In this document: positions 33,403 to 44,153 of the stretch, in pieces
How positions within the stretch are numbered: position 1 is the stretch's first letter
Layout of the letters: each line of letters starts with the position of its first letter
NCBI RefSeq assembly: GCF_004362825.1
Contig: NZ_SNXZ01000008.1
Location: 310,001-374,000 of the forward strand
Origin: Labedaea rhizosphaerae
Lineage (GTDB): Bacteria; Actinomycetota; Actinomycetes; Mycobacteriales; Pseudonocardiaceae
Direction: 5' to 3'
Length of the DNA: 64,000 bases
Notes under the pieces: generated by a model
What the model was told of the DNA's origin: nothing
Seen by the model: only the letters and a program-made list of their open reading frames with translations
Database searches by the model: none
Translations under genes and position numbers: made by a program

Positions 33403-35037
33403 CTACGGCGTGCCCGTGGTCACCTCGTCGGCGGCCGGGGGCCGGGCCTTCGGGATGTACTTGCGGGCCAGGACGAAGCTCGCGATCACGACGATCAGGG
33501 CGGCCGAGTTCGCCTGCGTCAGCACGAAGACGTGCCCGTCGAAGTTGTAGCCGGTGGGCGCGGGACCGACCACCGCGAGCACCGCGCACAGGATGGTCGC
33601 GAGGGTGCGCACGCGTGTGTCCGCCGCCGCCACGGCCAGCGGCAACGCGGCCCAGAGCAGGTACCAGGGCTGCACGGTGGCGCCGAAGAGCAGCACCGCG
33701 CCGAGCGCGACGCCGAGCCCGACCAGCGGGCGCACCTTCCAGCGGAACGCGTCCCACAGCAGTTTGGCCGCGATCAGCGGGCCGAGCACTGTGCCGATCA
33801 CGCGGGCGACGCCGATGGCCGCGTCGACGTGGTTGCCGAGCCCGAGCAGCAGCCCGATCCCGCCGGCGCCGAAGCCGAGCGACGTCGTCGGGGCCATCCA
33901 GCTCTTGATGCTGTTGGCGGTGTTGAGCGTGTTGACCCAGCCGTAGCCCAGGCCACTGCCCAGCGACACGGCGGTCAGCACGCCGAGGAAGATCACGCCC
34001 AGGCCGCCGGCGACGGCGAACAGCTGGCGCAGCTTCCCGCCGCGCCTTCGGGCGATCATCACGCCGAGGAAGCCCAGCGCCAGCGCGGCGGGGATCTTCA
34101 CCGCGGCGCCGAGGGTAATGACGGTGGCGCCGATGGCGTACCAGCGCAGCTCGCCCGGCTGCCAGGGTGGGAACGGGCCTTCCGGCGTGGCCTTCGGCAT
34201 CCGTTTGAGCGCCAGCTCGAAGCCGACCAGCATCAGGCCGATGGCCAGCGCCTCGTTGTGCACGCCGACGACCAGGTGGAACAGCACCAGCGGGTTGGCC
34301 GCGCCGAGCCACAGCGCGCTGGCCGGGTTGACCCCGAACCGGCGGGCCAGGCGGGGCAGGGCCCACACGATCAGCGCGAGCCCGAGCAGGGCGAGCACGC
34401 GGTGCAGCACGATGCCCGACACCACGTGCTCGTGGGTGAGCCTGCTGATCCACTTGCCGACGGTCAGGAAGAGCGGCCCGTAGGGCGAGGGCGTGTCCCG
34501 CCAGATGGTCGGCACGCCGACGGTCAGCGGGTCGTTGTCCGACAGCGCGGCGGCCGGTCCCAGCTTGTAGGGGTCGAGCCCGCGCGCGGCGATCTCGCTC
34601 TGGGCGAGGTAGCTGTAGACGTCGCGGGAGAACATGGGGACCACGAACACCAGCGGCGTGATCCACATCATGAGCGTGCGCGCGAGCTGCGGGATCGACA
34701 CGATCCGCACCCGGCCGGGGGTGGCGAGCCGGCCCAGCGCGAGCCAGGCCAGGGTCAGCAGCCACATACCGAGGAACGCCAAGGTCAGCGACACGGTCGG
34801 CATGCGCGTGAGCAGGCCCAGCACCGGCAGGTGGACGACCGGGTTGAACACGGGGGCGGCGCCGGCGCCGAGCGAGCCGATCGCCAGCATCAGCGAGCCG
34901 ACGGTGCCGAACCGGCGCACGACGTCGAGTTGCTTGCGTTCGGTGCGGTCGAGGGCACGCGGATCGGCGGCCGCACCGTCGGTGTCCGGCCCCCGGTCGC
35001 GCCGCCGGGATTCCCGGTGCGTCTCTCCCACCACCAC
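33403..35037 (-). CDS. mptB: polyprenol-phosphate-mannose alpha-1,6-mannosyltransferase (MptB-type)
   Basis: A 544-residue GT-C glycosyltransferase with about 12 membrane helices. The first extracytoplasmic loop carries [22 protein letters not shown], the acidic motif of the MptA/MptB family. Such enzymes add alpha-1,6-mannose in lipomannan core synthesis in mycolata and relatives. The start is one of three consecutive GTG codons (35037, 35034, 35031). The C-terminal segment includes [12 protein letters not shown]. Divergent from sufR across 97 bp. Confidence 0.85.
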   Translation of the reverse strand: MVVGETHRESRRRDRGPDTDGAAADPRALDRTERKQLDVVRRFGTVGSLMLAIGSLGAGAAPVFNPVVHLPVLGLLTRMPTVSLTLAFLGMWLLTLAWLALGRLATPGRVRIVSIPQLARTLMMWITPLVFVVPMFSRDVYSYLAQSEIAARGLDPYKLGPAAALSDNDPLTVGVPTIWRDTPSPYGPLFLTVGKWISRLTHEHVVSGIVLHRVLALLGLALIVWALPRLARRFGVNPASALWLGAANPLVLFHLVVGVHNEALAIGLMLVGFELALKRMPKATPEGPFPPWQPGELRWYAIGATVITLGAAVKIPAALALGFLGVMIARRRGGKLRQLFAVAGGLGVIFLGVLTAVSLGSGLGYGWVNTLNTANSIKSWMAPTTSLGFGAGGIGLLLGLGNHVDAAIGVARVIGTVLGPLIAAKLLWDAFRWKVRPLVGLGVALGAVLLFGATVQPWYLLWAALPLAVAAADTRVRTLATILCAVLAVVGPAPTGYNFDGHVFVLTQANSAALIVVIASFVLARKYIPKARPPAADEVTTGTP

Positions 35038-35121
35038 GTGACGAAGGGTAGCGACCTCGAGGATCGGGTGAGTCGGATCACCCCGAAGCACCCCTGCCTT
35101 TGCCCCGGCGGCCGAAATAGG

Positions 35122-35135
35122 CAACACTTGTGTTG
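35122..35135 (+). promoter_or_regulatory. SufR operator at the sufR start codon
   Basis: CAACACTTGTGTTG, a perfect 14-bp palindrome of CAAC-N6-GTTG form, which is the motif reported for SufR in Streptomyces. It ends on the first base of the GTG start codon of sufR. Binding here should block transcription of the whole suf operon. Confidence 0.8.
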
Positions 35136-35911
35136 TGAAAAAGACCGGGCTCGAGGTTCCAGGGTCGGCGGACGCCGTACCCGGGCCCCGTCATGCCGGT
35201 CCCACCGGTCATGCCGGTCACGCCACCGACGGCCGCACCAGGGACGCGGTGGCCCGGCTCGTGCTCGAACAGGGTCCCATCACGGCCGCGGCGGTGGCCG
35301 ACGAGCTGGGCATCAGCCCGGCCGCGGTGCGCAGGCACCTCGACGCGCTGCTCGCCGAAGGCCAGGCCTACACCCGCGAGGCGCCCCGGCGCGGCCAGCG
35401 CGGTCGCGGCCGGCCCGCGCGGCTCTACCTGCTCACCGAGCAGGGCAGGGCGTTGTTCGGACACGCCTACGACGACATCGCGATCGCGGCGATCCGGTTC
35501 CTCGACGAGCACGGCGGCCCGGATGCGGTCCGCCGGTTCGCCGAAGCCCGCGTGGGGTCCATTGTCGACCGTCACCGCGGCGCTGTGACCTCGAAGAAGG
35601 ATCCCGCCGAGCGCGCCGAGGCCCTCGCCCTGGCGCTGACCCGCGAGGGATACGCTGCCTCGACCCGCCGGGTCGGGGCGGGCGAGCAGCTCTGCCAGCA
35701 CCACTGCCCGGTCGCGCACGTGGCGGCCGAGTTCCCCCAGCTGTGCGAGGCCGAGACCGCGGTGTTCGCGGAACTGCTCGGCACGCACGTGCAGCGCCTG
35801 GCGACCATCGCGCGCGGCGACGCCGCGTGCACCACACACCTGCCGGTACCACCTTCCGGGGCGGCGCCGTTGGACATCCAGATTCACGAGAACGGAGGGA
35901 CGCCCGAATGA
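35135..35911 (+). CDS. sufR: Fe-S cluster-sensing transcriptional repressor
   Basis: A 258-residue SufR-type repressor. A winged helix-turn-helix ([35 protein letters not shown]) is followed by a metal-binding region with C187, C191 and C204 (C-x3-C-x12-C) and C232, which should hold a 4Fe-4S cluster. Holo-SufR represses the suf operon; cluster loss relieves repression. GTG 35135 abuts the operator, so the mRNA is probably leaderless. The stop overlaps the sufB ATG by 4 bp. Confidence 0.93.
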   Translation: MKKTGLEVPGSADAVPGPRHAGPTGHAGHATDGRTRDAVARLVLEQGPITAAAVADELGISPAAVRRHLDALLAEGQAYTREAPRRGQRGRGRPARLYLLTEQGRALFGHAYDDIAIAAIRFLDEHGGPDAVRRFAEARVGSIVDRHRGAVTSKKDPAERAEALALALTREGYAASTRRVGAGEQLCQHHCPVAHVAAEFPQLCEAETAVFAELLGTHVQRLATIARGDAACTTHLPVPPSGAAPLDIQIHENGGTPE

Positions 35912-37350
35912 CTGCCGCTGCGGAGCAGCACACCACCACGCCGCTCAGCCAGGAAGAGACGCTGGCCACCCTCGGCCGGTACGAGTACGGCTGGGCGGAC
36001 AGCGACACCGCGGGTGCGAGCGCTCGGCGCGGCCTCAACGAGGACGTCGTCCGGGACATCTCGGCCAAGAAGAACGAGCCGGAGTGGATGCTCGAGGCCC
36101 GCCTGAAGGGCCTGAAGCTCTTCCAGCGCAAGCCCATGCCGAACTGGGGTGCCGACCTGTCCGGCATCGACTTCGACAACATCAAGTACTTCGTGCGCTC
36201 CACCGAGAAGCAGGCCGCTTCCTGGGAGGACCTGCCCGACGACATCAAGAACACCTACGACAAGCTGGGCATCCCCGAGGCCGAGAAGGCCCGGCTGGTG
36301 TCCGGGGTCGCGGCCCAGTACGAGTCCGAGGTCGTCTACCACAAGATCCGTGAGGACCTCGAGGAGCAGGGTGTCATCTTCCTCGACACCGACTCGGGTC
36401 TGCGGGAGCACCCGGAGCTGTTCGAGGAGTACTTCGGCTCGGTGATCCCCGCCGGGGACAACAAGTTCTCCGCGCTGAACGCGGCCGTGTGGTCCGGTGG
36501 GTCGTTCATCTACGTGCCCAAGGGCGTGCACGTGGACATCCCGCTGCAGGCCTACTTCCGGATCAACACCGAGAACATGGGCCAGTTCGAGCGGACCCTG
36601 ATCATCGTCGACGAGGGCGCGTACGTGCACTACGTCGAGGGCTGCACCGCGCCGATCTACTCGTCGGACTCGCTGCACTCCGCGGTGGTCGAGATCATCG
36701 TGAAGAAGGGCGGCCGCTGCCGCTACACGACCATCCAGAACTGGTCGAACAACGTCTACAACCTGGTCACCAAGCGCGCCAAGGCCGAAGAGGGCGCGAC
36801 CATGGAGTGGGTCGACGGCAACATCGGCTCCAAGGTCACCATGAAGTACCCGTCGGTGTTCCTGATGGGTGAGCACGCCAAGGGCGAGGTCCTCTCCATC
36901 GCCTTCGCCGGCGAGGGCCAGCACCAGGACGCGGGCGCCAAGATGGAGCACCTCGCGCCGCACACCTCCTCGACGATCGTGTCGAAGTCGGTGGCGCGCG
37001 GCGGTGGCCGCACCTCCTACCGCGGGCTGGTCAAGGTCGCGAAGCGGGCGCACCACTCGCGTTCCACGGTGAAGTGCGACGCGCTGCTGGTCGACACGAT
37101 CAGCCGCAGCGACACCTACCCGTACGTGGACATCCGCACCGACGACGTGTCGATGGGCCACGAGGCCACGGTGTCCAAGGTCAGCGAGGACCAGCTCTTC
37201 TACCTGATGTCGCGCGGCCTCACCGAGGACGAGGCGATGGCGATGATCGTGCGCGGGTTCGTCGAGCCCATCGCGCGCGAGCTGCCCATGGAGTACGCGC
37301 TGGAACTGAACCGGCTGATCGAGCTGCAGATGGAAGGAGCCGTCGGCTAA
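35908..37350 (+). CDS. sufB: Fe-S cluster assembly scaffold SufB
   Basis: A 480-residue scaffold subunit of the SufBCD complex, where nascent clusters are built. Conserved blocks are [38 protein letters not shown] (with a functional Cys), the beta-helix region and [20 protein letters not shown] near the end. It has no intein, unlike many mycobacterial SufB proteins. The ATG is coupled to sufR by ATGA, and sufD follows with no gap. Confidence 0.95.
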   Translation: MTAAAEQHTTTPLSQEETLATLGRYEYGWADSDTAGASARRGLNEDVVRDISAKKNEPEWMLEARLKGLKLFQRKPMPNWGADLSGIDFDNIKYFVRSTEKQAASWEDLPDDIKNTYDKLGIPEAEKARLVSGVAAQYESEVVYHKIREDLEEQGVIFLDTDSGLREHPELFEEYFGSVIPAGDNKFSALNAAVWSGGSFIYVPKGVHVDIPLQAYFRINTENMGQFERTLIIVDEGAYVHYVEGCTAPIYSSDSLHSAVVEIIVKKGGRCRYTTIQNWSNNVYNLVTKRAKAEEGATMEWVDGNIGSKVTMKYPSVFLMGEHAKGEVLSIAFAGEGQHQDAGAKMEHLAPHTSSTIVSKSVARGGGRTSYRGLVKVAKRAHHSRSTVKCDALLVDTISRSDTYPYVDIRTDDVSMGHEATVSKVSEDQLFYLMSRGLTEDEAMAMIVRGFVEPIARELPMEYALELNRLIELQMEGAVG

Positions 37351-38511
37351 ATGACGGTCGCAGAACAGACACCGCACAGCCACGGTGTCGTGGTCCCGGA
37401 CGCCTCGAGGGCGGAGTGGTTCACGTCCTTCGACGTCGACGCCTTCGAGGTTCCCTCCGGCCGCGAGGAGATCTGGCGCTTCACGCCGATGAAGCGCCTG
37501 CGCGGTCTGCACACCGGCGTCGAGGCGACCGGCACGGCACGAGTGGACGTTGCCGCCGCGCCCGAGGCCACGGTGGAAACCGTTGGCCGCGACGACAAGC
37601 GGCTCGGCACCGCGGGTACGCCCGCGGACCGGATCGCGGCGCAGGCGTGGTCGTCGTTCATGCAGGCGACCGTGATCACGGTGCCGAAGCAGACCAAGGC
37701 CTCCGCGCACACCACGGTCACCGTGACCGGGCCAGGCGCGGACAAGGTCGCCTACGGGCACCTGCAGGTGCGCCTCGAGCAGTTCGCCGAGGCCGTCGTG
37801 GTCATCGACCACCGCGGCAGCGGCGTCTACGCCGACAACGTCGAGTTCGTGGTCGGCGACGGCGCGAAGCTCACCGTGGTCGTCATCCAGGACTGGGCCG
37901 ACGACGCCGTGCACGTCTCCGCGCACCACAACAAGCTCGGCCGTGACGCCACCCTCAAGCACTTCGCGGTGACGCTGGGCGGCGACCTGGTCCGGCTGAC
38001 CCCGACGGTCACCTACGGCGGTGCGGGCGGCAACGCCGAACTGCTCGGCCTGTACTTCGCCGACGCGGGCCAGCACCTGGAGCACCGCACGTTCGTCGAC
38101 CACGCGCAGCCCCACTGCACGTCCGACGTGACGTACAAGGGAGCGCTGCAGGGCGAGGACGCGCACACCGTGTGGATCGGCGACGTGCTGATCCGCGCGG
38201 CGGCCGAGGGCACGCAGACCTTCGAGCTCAACCGGAACCTGGTGCTCACCGAGGGCGCCCGCGCCGACTCGGTGCCGAACCTGGAGATCGAGACCGGCGA
38301 GATCGCCGGCGCCGGGCACGCCAGCGCCACCGGTCGCTTCGACGACGAGCAGCTGTTCTACCTGCAGGCTCGCGGCATCCCGGAGCAGGCGGCGCGCCGC
38401 CTGGTCGTGCGCGGGTTCTTCCACGAGCTGCTCGCCAAGATCGAGGTGCCGGAGCTGCGCGAGCGGCTCGAGGCGGCGATCGAGGTCGAGCTGGAAGCCG
38501 TCGGGGTCTGA
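37351..38511 (+). CDS. sufD: Fe-S cluster assembly protein SufD
   Basis: A 386-residue SufB paralogue that pairs with it. Conserved features include the beta-helix strands, AQPHCTSDVTYKGALQGEDA and the C-terminal DDEQLFYLQARGIPEQAARR with the functional His region upstream. It starts with ATG directly after the sufB stop. It takes part in iron entry into the scaffold together with SufB and SufC. Confidence 0.94.
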   Translation: MTVAEQTPHSHGVVVPDASRAEWFTSFDVDAFEVPSGREEIWRFTPMKRLRGLHTGVEATGTARVDVAAAPEATVETVGRDDKRLGTAGTPADRIAAQAWSSFMQATVITVPKQTKASAHTTVTVTGPGADKVAYGHLQVRLEQFAEAVVVIDHRGSGVYADNVEFVVGDGAKLTVVVIQDWADDAVHVSAHHNKLGRDATLKHFAVTLGGDLVRLTPTVTYGGAGGNAELLGLYFADAGQHLEHRTFVDHAQPHCTSDVTYKGALQGEDAHTVWIGDVLIRAAAEGTQTFELNRNLVLTEGARADSVPNLEIETGEIAGAGHASATGRFDDEQLFYLQARGIPEQAARRLVVRGFFHELLAKIEVPELRERLEAAIEVELEAVGV

Positions 38512-38512
38512 C

Positions 38513-38827
38513 GTGGAGCGCGCCTGTTCGCTGACCGAGCTCGACGACCGCAAGCCGTTCGCGGTCGAGCTCGGTGACGTCCCCGTCGTGCTGGTGCGCA
38601 ACGGGGACGAGGTGCACGCGCTGCGCGACGAGTGCTCGCACGCGTCGCTGAACCTGTCCGAGGGCGAAGTGGGGCGCAAGGGCATCGAGTGCTGGCTGCA
38701 CGGCTCGTGCTTCGACCTGCGCACCGGGCAGCCCTCCTCGCTGCCCGCGACCGAACCGGTGGACGTGTTTGCCGTGTCCATCGTGGACGGTGACGTGTAC
38801 GTCGACACCACCCCGATCAACAACTGA
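38513..38827 (+). CDS. Rieske-type ferredoxin in the suf operon
   Basis: A 104-residue Rieske 2Fe-2S protein. The ligands are C41 and H43 (ECSHASL) and C60 and H63 (CWLHGSCF), the C-x-H...C-x2-H pattern. A Rieske gene between sufD and sufC is common in actinobacteria; it probably delivers electrons for assembly. GTG 38513 one base after the sufD stop, hence co-translated. Confidence 0.9.
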   Translation: MERACSLTELDDRKPFAVELGDVPVVLVRNGDEVHALRDECSHASLNLSEGEVGRKGIECWLHGSCFDLRTGQPSSLPATEPVDVFAVSIVDGDVYVDTTPINN

Positions 38828-38861
38828 CTTTTCGCACCACCACTGGAGAAACGAAGCAGAG

Positions 38862-39635
38862 ATGGCCACGCTGGAGATCAAGGACCTGCACGTCTCGGTG
38901 AACACCGACGAGGGCAAGAAGGAAATCCTCAAGGGTGTCGACCTGACCATCAAGCCGGGCGAGACGCACGCGATCATGGGCCCGAACGGGTCGGGCAAGT
39001 CGACCCTGTCCTACGCGATCGCCGGGCACCCCAAGTACGAGGTGACCTCCGGTGAGGTGCTGCTCGACGGCGAGAACGTGCTCGACATGACCGTCGACGA
39101 GCGCGCCCGCGCGGGCCTCTTCCTCGCCATGCAGTACCCCGTCGAGGTGCCGGGCGTGTCCATGTCCAACTTCCTGCGCACCGCGGCCACCGCCGTGCGT
39201 GGCGAGGCGCCGAAGCTGCGGACCTGGGTCAAGGAGGTCAAGGGCGCGATGAGCGACCTCGACATCGACCCGGCGTTCGCCGAGCGCAGCGTCAACGAGG
39301 GCTTCTCCGGCGGTGAGAAGAAGCGCCACGAGATCCTGCAGCTCTCGCTGCTCAAGCCGAAGATCGCGATCCTCGACGAGACCGACTCCGGCCTCGACGT
39401 CGACGCGCTGCGCGTGGTGTCCGAGGGCGTGAACCGCTACAAGGCGGACAACGAGGTCGGCGTCATGCTGATCACGCACTACACCCGGATCCTGAGCCAC
39501 ATCGCGCCCGACTTCGTGCACGTGTTCGCCGGTGGCCGCATCGTCGAGTCCGGCGGTCCGGAGCTCGCGAACGTGCTCGAGTCCGAGGGTTACGTGAAGT
39601 ACACCGGCAAGCAGGAAGAGGCCAGCGCCGTCTGA
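38862..39635 (+). CDS. sufC: Fe-S cluster assembly ATPase SufC
   Basis: A 257-residue ABC-type ATPase that drives the SufBCD complex. Walker A is GPNGSGKST (residues 40-48), the signature is [14 protein letters not shown], Walker B is [15 protein letters not shown], and the switch His is in LITHYTRIL. The EMATLEIKD start was chosen at ATG 38862; the 34-bp gap after the Rieske gene is the largest so far in the operon. Confidence 0.95.
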   Translation: MATLEIKDLHVSVNTDEGKKEILKGVDLTIKPGETHAIMGPNGSGKSTLSYAIAGHPKYEVTSGEVLLDGENVLDMTVDERARAGLFLAMQYPVEVPGVSMSNFLRTAATAVRGEAPKLRTWVKEVKGAMSDLDIDPAFAERSVNEGFSGGEKKRHEILQLSLLKPKIAILDETDSGLDVDALRVVSEGVNRYKADNEVGVMLITHYTRILSHIAPDFVHVFAGGRIVESGGPELANVLESEGYVKYTGKQEEASAV

Positions 39636-39650
39636 CGTTGGAACTGGTGA

Positions 39651-41385
<1,735 letters not shown>

Positions 41386-41386
<1 letters not shown>

Positions 41387-41772
41387 TGAGCGAGGAAGAC
41401 GTGCAGCGGGGCGCGGCAGGCATGCCCGAGCCCGCGCCGAAGGCTGATGTGGCCACGATCGACGACGTCGAAGAGGCCATGCGGGACGTGGTCGACCCCG
41501 AGTTGGGCATCAACGTGGTCGACCTCGGCCTGGTCTACGACATCCGCGTCGAGCAGGACAACACGGCGATCATCGACATGACGCTGACGTCGGCGGCCTG
41601 CCCGCTGACCGACGTGATCGAGGACCAGACCAAGGCCGCGTTGGTGAACGGTCCCGGCGGTGGCCTGGTCGGCGACTTCAAGATCAACTGGGTCTGGATG
41701 CCGCCGTGGGGTCCGGAGAAGATCACCGATGACGGGCGCGAGCAGCTGCGCGCGCTCGGCTTCACCGTCTGA
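41386..41772 (+). CDS. MIP18/PaaD-like Fe-S assembly factor (SufT-type)
   Basis: A 128-residue DUF59 protein. The family core is VEEAMRDVVDPELGINVVDLGLVYDI followed by TLTSAACPLTDVIEDQ with the conserved Cys and the C-terminal WVWMPPWGPEKITDDGREQLRALGF. Such proteins help deliver clusters to targets and are usual at the end of actinobacterial suf operons. ATG 41386 in a TGATG overlap with sufU. Confidence 0.9.
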
Positions 41773-41774
41773 TT

Positions 41775-42374
41775 TTGCTCGGATCGATCCTGGCTTCGGT
41801 GGCGGCGGGTACGCCGCCGCCCGCCGACGGCTCGGTGACCGTGGTGGCGCCGCCCGACTCCGCGTCGGTCGGCGTTTTCGCGTTCACGGCGCACCACGTG
41901 GTCGCCGCCGATGTCGATCCTTCGTGGGTTTCGTCGGTGCTGCCGCCAGGAGACCTTGGCGCGCCGATGAAGTCGTCGTTCCTGAGCGCGTTGGGCGCGC
42001 GGATGGATCGGGTCGCCGAGAGCCTCGATGTCGTGTTGGTCGGCATCGGCACCGGCGTGCCGACCGGCGGCCTGACCCCGTTCACCGGCTCGCACTCGCG
42101 GGCCATGGTGCACCACCGGGTCGGAGTTCGCATGTGGACGGTCGAAGGCGGATTTCTGTTGCTCGGCAGGGGAGTCGCCGGTCGCCACGAGGTGGCCGTC
42201 GAGGTGGGGACGCCTGGGCATGGGCTCGGTCGGGGTCTCTTCGCCGCCGCACTCGGTGAGGTGCCGGTCGGCACCTCAGTGTGGGCGCAGGTCGCGCCGG
42301 GGAATGCGGCTTCGTTGCGGGCTTTGCTCGCTGCCGGGTACCGGCCGGTCGGGGCCGAGGTGTTGTTGGTCTGA
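41775..42374 (+). CDS. GNAT-like N-acetyltransferase
   Basis: A 199-residue protein with an acetyltransferase-like C-terminal half: RHEVAVEVGTPGHGLGRGLFAAAL (acetyl-CoA loop GHGLGRG) and SVWAQVAPGNAASLRALLAAGY. The N-terminal half is weak. TTG 41775 is the only start compatible with the upstream stop, 2 bp away. Substrate unknown. It sits between the suf operon and the glycosylase gene, with a TGATG overlap into the latter. Confidence 0.75.
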   Translation: MLGSILASVAAGTPPPADGSVTVVAPPDSASVGVFAFTAHHVVAADVDPSWVSSVLPPGDLGAPMKSSFLSALGARMDRVAESLDVVLVGIGTGVPTGGLTPFTGSHSRAMVHHRVGVRMWTVEGGFLLLGRGVAGRHEVAVEVGTPGHGLGRGLFAAALGEVPVGTSVWAQVAPGNAASLRALLAAGYRPVGAEVLLV

Positions 42375-42922
42375 TGTCTCCTACGCGTGCCGAACTGCTG
42401 GCGGCCAGTGATCGTCTGCTGCCGGATGTGATCGCTCCTGGGCTCGATGTCCTGTTCTGCGGGATCAACCCCGGGTTGTACTCGGCGTGGAGCGGGCACC
42501 ACTTCGCGCGGCCGGGCAACCGGTTCTGGCCGGCCCTGCACGGATCCGGGTTCACGCCTCGGTTGCTGCATCCGTCCGAGCAGGATGTGCTGCCGTCGCT
42601 GGGTCTCGGCATCACCAACGTGGTCCCTCGCGCCAGCGCCCGCGCCGATGAGCTGACCGCGGCGGAGTTGACCGCGGGCGGCGTTCGCCTGCGCTCGCTC
42701 GTCGCCGAGTACCGGCCGCGGGTGCTGGCCGTGCTCGGGGTTACCGCGTTCCGCGATGCCTTCGCCGCCCGAGACGCCGTGGTCGGTCGGCAGCCGTCGT
42801 CGCTGGGCGCGACGGTGGTGTGGGTGCTGCCCAATCCCAGCGGGTTGAACGCCCACTACCAGTTGCCCGCGCTGATCCAGAAGTTCGCCGAGTTGCGGGC
42901 ATCGCTGGGCGCCAACGGGTAG
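42374..42922 (+). CDS. mug: mismatch-specific uracil/thymine DNA glycosylase
   Basis: A 182-residue member of the Mug/TDG family, which removes uracil or thymine from G:U and G:T mispairs. Motif A is LFCGINPGLYSAWSGHHFARPGNRFW, with the catalytic Asn in GINPG; motif B is VLPNPSGLNAHY. ATG 42374 overlaps the stop of the GNAT gene, so it is probably the last gene of the extended suf transcript. Confidence 0.9.
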   Translation: MSPTRAELLAASDRLLPDVIAPGLDVLFCGINPGLYSAWSGHHFARPGNRFWPALHGSGFTPRLLHPSEQDVLPSLGLGITNVVPRASARADELTAAELTAGGVRLRSLVAEYRPRVLAVLGVTAFRDAFAARDAVVGRQPSSLGATVVWVLPNPSGLNAHYQLPALIQKFAELRASLGANG

Positions 42923-42926
42923 GCGC

Positions 42927-43988
42927 TCACCCCTGCCAGGTGTTGCACGCCGACAGCGTGCGTGAGCTGAACCCCTTGTCCAGCCAGCTCCCCGCGTCCG
43001 CTGGTGCCGGTTCGCCGGTGGTGATGCGTTCGCGGATCTCGTTGGTGATGTTGCTGTCCACCGCGCCCTTGCCCGACATGGCGCCGGAAGCGATGCCGGC
43101 CAGGCAGATGGCCTGGTCGTTGTAGCGGCGGTCCAGGTCGTCGGCGTCCGCGCCGGGTTGGGACCGCGCCGCCTTGTACAGCTCGGTCATGCCGTTGGCG
43201 TCCTGCAGCGCGTGGCCGTACTCCCGCAGGAAGGTGCCGAAGTACTTGCCGGGGTAGCGGCCGTTGCCTTGGACGTCACGCAGGTACGCCGGTGTCATGT
43301 AGACGGTTCCCTGGCATTCGGTCGACGGGTCGCTGGGGCCGATCTTGCCGCACGACGTCTGCACCGCGCTGCCCTGGACCGTCACCAGGTTCACCGCCGC
43401 CGTGGGGATGCCGGCACCTGGCAGGGTCGCGCCCCACGCGTTGTCCGCGCACTTCTTGGCCGCCTGGAAGAACTGCGCCTGCTTGGCGTCCGGCAGGTCG
43501 AAGCGGGGCAGCGCACATGTCGATGGAGACATGGTCGCGCCCGAGGTCGAGAGTGGCGCCTGTGCGAGCGCTTGCGCCGGGTCGTCCACTGTGGACGTGG
43601 TCGTGGTGGGCTCGGGTGTGGTTGTCGTGACCGGTTCCTGGGTGTCGGACGTGAAGGTCGGGACCTGGGGTGCCGTGGTCTGCGGCGGCGGGGCGGCGGT
43701 GGTCGCGTTGTGCCGCAGCGTGAAGAACGCCGCGACGCCGAGCAAGGCGATCACCAGGACGATCGCCAAGGCGATCAGGACGTGCTTGCCCACCGGCTCC
43801 AGCTGATCAGGCGGGGTGGCGCGCTGCTGCTCCTCCCACGTCGGTTGCTGCTGCGGTTGCTGCCACACCGTGGTCGGTTCTGAAGGCGGACCAAGCCACT
43901 GCGTCGCGCCGGTGTCGACGCGCTGGGTCGGTTCGTCCGACGTGAACCGGGTCGGATCCTGCCAGGATGGATCTTCTGGTGTTGTCAT
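42927..43988 (-). CDS. YpfJ-like metallopeptidase homologue with degenerate zinc motif
   Basis: A 353-residue type II membrane protein. A cytosolic Pro/Gln-rich segment is followed by one helix near residues 70-90 (VLIALAIVLVIALLGVAAFF), a Thr/Pro-rich linker and an extracytoplasmic domain like the neutral zinc metallopeptidases YpfJ. The expected HExxH is here REYGH (TFLREYGHALQ), with Arg for the first His. Four Cys residues (CALPR, CADN, CGKIG, CQGT) could form disulfides. ATG 43988 with AGGG upstream. It is probably catalytically dead. Confidence 0.8.
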   Translation of the reverse strand: MTTPEDPSWQDPTRFTSDEPTQRVDTGATQWLGPPSEPTTVWQQPQQQPTWEEQQRATPPDQLEPVGKHVLIALAIVLVIALLGVAAFFTLRHNATTAAPPPQTTAPQVPTFTSDTQEPVTTTTPEPTTTTSTVDDPAQALAQAPLSTSGATMSPSTCALPRFDLPDAKQAQFFQAAKKCADNAWGATLPGAGIPTAAVNLVTVQGSAVQTSCGKIGPSDPSTECQGTVYMTPAYLRDVQGNGRYPGKYFGTFLREYGHALQDANGMTELYKAARSQPGADADDLDRRYNDQAICLAGIASGAMSGKGAVDSNITNEIRERITTGEPAPADAGSWLDKGFSSRTLSACNTWQG

Positions 43989-44153
43989 CGTCCCTCGCGC
44001 TCGGCACCCGGTCGGCCGCTCCACTGTAAGGCCGCGTGGCTCAGTCAGCGACCAACTCGAGCCAGCGACCAACTGCAGCCGGCCGCGCGGTCGTCCTGCC
44101 TGAAGCATCGGTGGCTTGGGGCCTGTCGTTGCCGTCGAGCGGCGAGCAGTGCG

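Noticed and set aside
35908-37350. Intein in SufB
   Set aside because: Mycobacterial SufB often carries one, so I looked; the protein is 480 residues and continuous with no insertion.
44041-44080. Short direct repeat (AGCGACCAACT twice, 18 bp apart)
   Set aside because: Only two copies in a short intergenic stretch; too little to call a functional repeat.
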